Shown here: positions 5,598 through 5,946 of the stretch, piece by piece
Layout: each line of letters begins with the position of its first letter
How positions within the stretch are numbered: the stretch's first letter is position 1
Source of the DNA: Anaerolineae bacterium
Lineage (GTDB): Bacteria > Chloroflexota > Anaerolineae > JAADDB01
NCBI GenBank assembly: GCA_015486895.1
Contig: WFQT01000196.1
Location: 1 to 5,946 of the forward strand
Direction of reading: 5' to 3'
Length of the DNA: 5,946 bases
Made by a program: the position numbers and the translations under genes
Notes under the pieces: generated by a model
What the model was told of the DNA's origin: nothing
The model's database searches: none
What the model saw: the letters and a program-made list of their open reading frames with translations, nothing else

Positions 5598-5946
5598 TCA
5601 GGCATCCACTTCCTTCGGGAAAGTAAGCCACATGTTGATTATGGCAAGGATGTAACCAAACCACCCCATTGCTGTAGTCCAAAGGAAAGCCAAGAGAATT
5701 ACCCAATACGGGCTGCTCAAAGGCCCAACCTGCGGTATAGCATTTTTGGCTCCCCCCAATGTGGTGAAGTAAACGGCCAAGAACATGCTGAGCCCGTTAA
5801 AGCAAGCCAAGCTGGCTTGCCCCATAAGCTCGTTCTTTTCAATAATATAGACAAGAAGCGTGACCCAAATAAAGTTGGTTATAGAAAGCAAGACAAACAT
5901 CCACAAATTACTTGAGAAATTTGTCTTGAAAAGCTTCTCGAACCAT
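5598..5946 (-). CDS. Integral membrane protein of unknown family, C-terminal part (partial, runs off right edge)
   Basis: The frame is open from the window's right edge to TGA at 5598, giving 115 visible residues. Three hydrophobic segments are clear: about residues 14-35, 44-65 and 80-107 of the visible part, separated by a charged loop (EKNELM) and a polar one (GGAKNAIPQVGPLSSP), ending in the hydrophilic tail TFPKEVDA. Trp and Phe are frequent. The first in-frame start candidates, TTG at 5906 and ATG at 5900, have no ribosome binding site and would cut into the first membrane segment. Upstream codons stay open and read WFEKLFKTNFSSN, so the true start is probably beyond the window. It could be a small three-span protein or the end of a larger transporter; I do not recognise the family. 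A 325-bp gap and hairpin separate it from AOR, so it may or may not share that transcript. Confidence 0.7.
   Translation of the reverse strand, partial: WFEKLFKTNFSSNLWMFVLLSITNFIWVTLLVYIIEKNELMGQASLACFNGLSMFLAVYFTTLGGAKNAIPQVGPLSSPYWVILLAFLWTTAMGWFGYILAIINMWLTFPKEVDA

Noticed and set aside
5357..5605. Minus-strand frame of 82 codons overlapping the membrane-protein stop by 8 bp, with a weak GGAAG upstream.
   Set aside because: It contains both the 11-bp-stem hairpin and the perfect 23-bp palindrome, its composition (many Arg, Cys, His, Trp) is unlike its neighbours, and no family is recognisable. Regulatory DNA explains the stretch better.
1..5946. CRISPR array, tRNA/rRNA genes, insertion sequence or transposase.
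   Set aside because: No regularly spaced direct repeats, no tRNA-like or rRNA-like stretches, and no transposase motifs or terminal inverted repeats were seen on either strand.

Overview
The window is a compact, single-strand gene cluster of roughly balanced base composition, most likely bacterial. Every convincing gene lies on the minus strand, so transcription runs from high to low coordinates. The starts are bacterial in style: strong purine-rich Shine-Dalgarno sites 5-7 nt upstream, and GTG initiation for two of the six genes. A tungsten/molybdopterin aldehyde:ferredoxin oxidoreductase (AOR) beside a PEP-synthase-like dikinase suggests an anaerobe, for example an anaerobic Firmicute or a syntroph or sulfate-reducer-like organism. 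That taxonomic guess is inference; no marker gene is present.

Layout in transcription order: (1) 5946-5598, the 3' end of an unrecognised integral membrane protein that runs off the window; (2) 5597-5273, a 325-bp gap with a strong 11-bp-stem hairpin and a perfect 23-bp palindrome, probably the regulatory leader of what follows; (3) 5272-3392, AOR-family oxidoreductase, complete with four [4Fe-4S] cysteines; (4) 3283-2564, cyclase-family (kynurenine-formamidase-like) metal-dependent hydrolase; (5) 2535-1318, UPF0261 / Tm-1-like ATP-binding protein; (6) 1202-417, short-chain dehydrogenase/reductase; (7) 299-1, N-terminal part of a phosphoenolpyruvate-synthase-like dikinase that runs off the left edge. 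Gaps after AOR are 108, 28, 115 and 117 nt, with no convincing terminator, so genes 3-7 could form one operon.

How the genes may work together is inference. The set resembles a small catabolic module: the SDR would interconvert an alcohol and a carbonyl, the cyclase-family enzyme would hydrolyse a ring or an amide/ester-like bond, AOR would oxidise an aldehyde to a carboxylate (or reduce the acid) with ferredoxin, and the dikinase would make PEP from pyruvate or phosphorylate another substrate. The Tm-1-like protein has no settled biochemical role. No substrate can be read from the sequence. The combination, together with the structured leader, is the most interesting aspect of the window.
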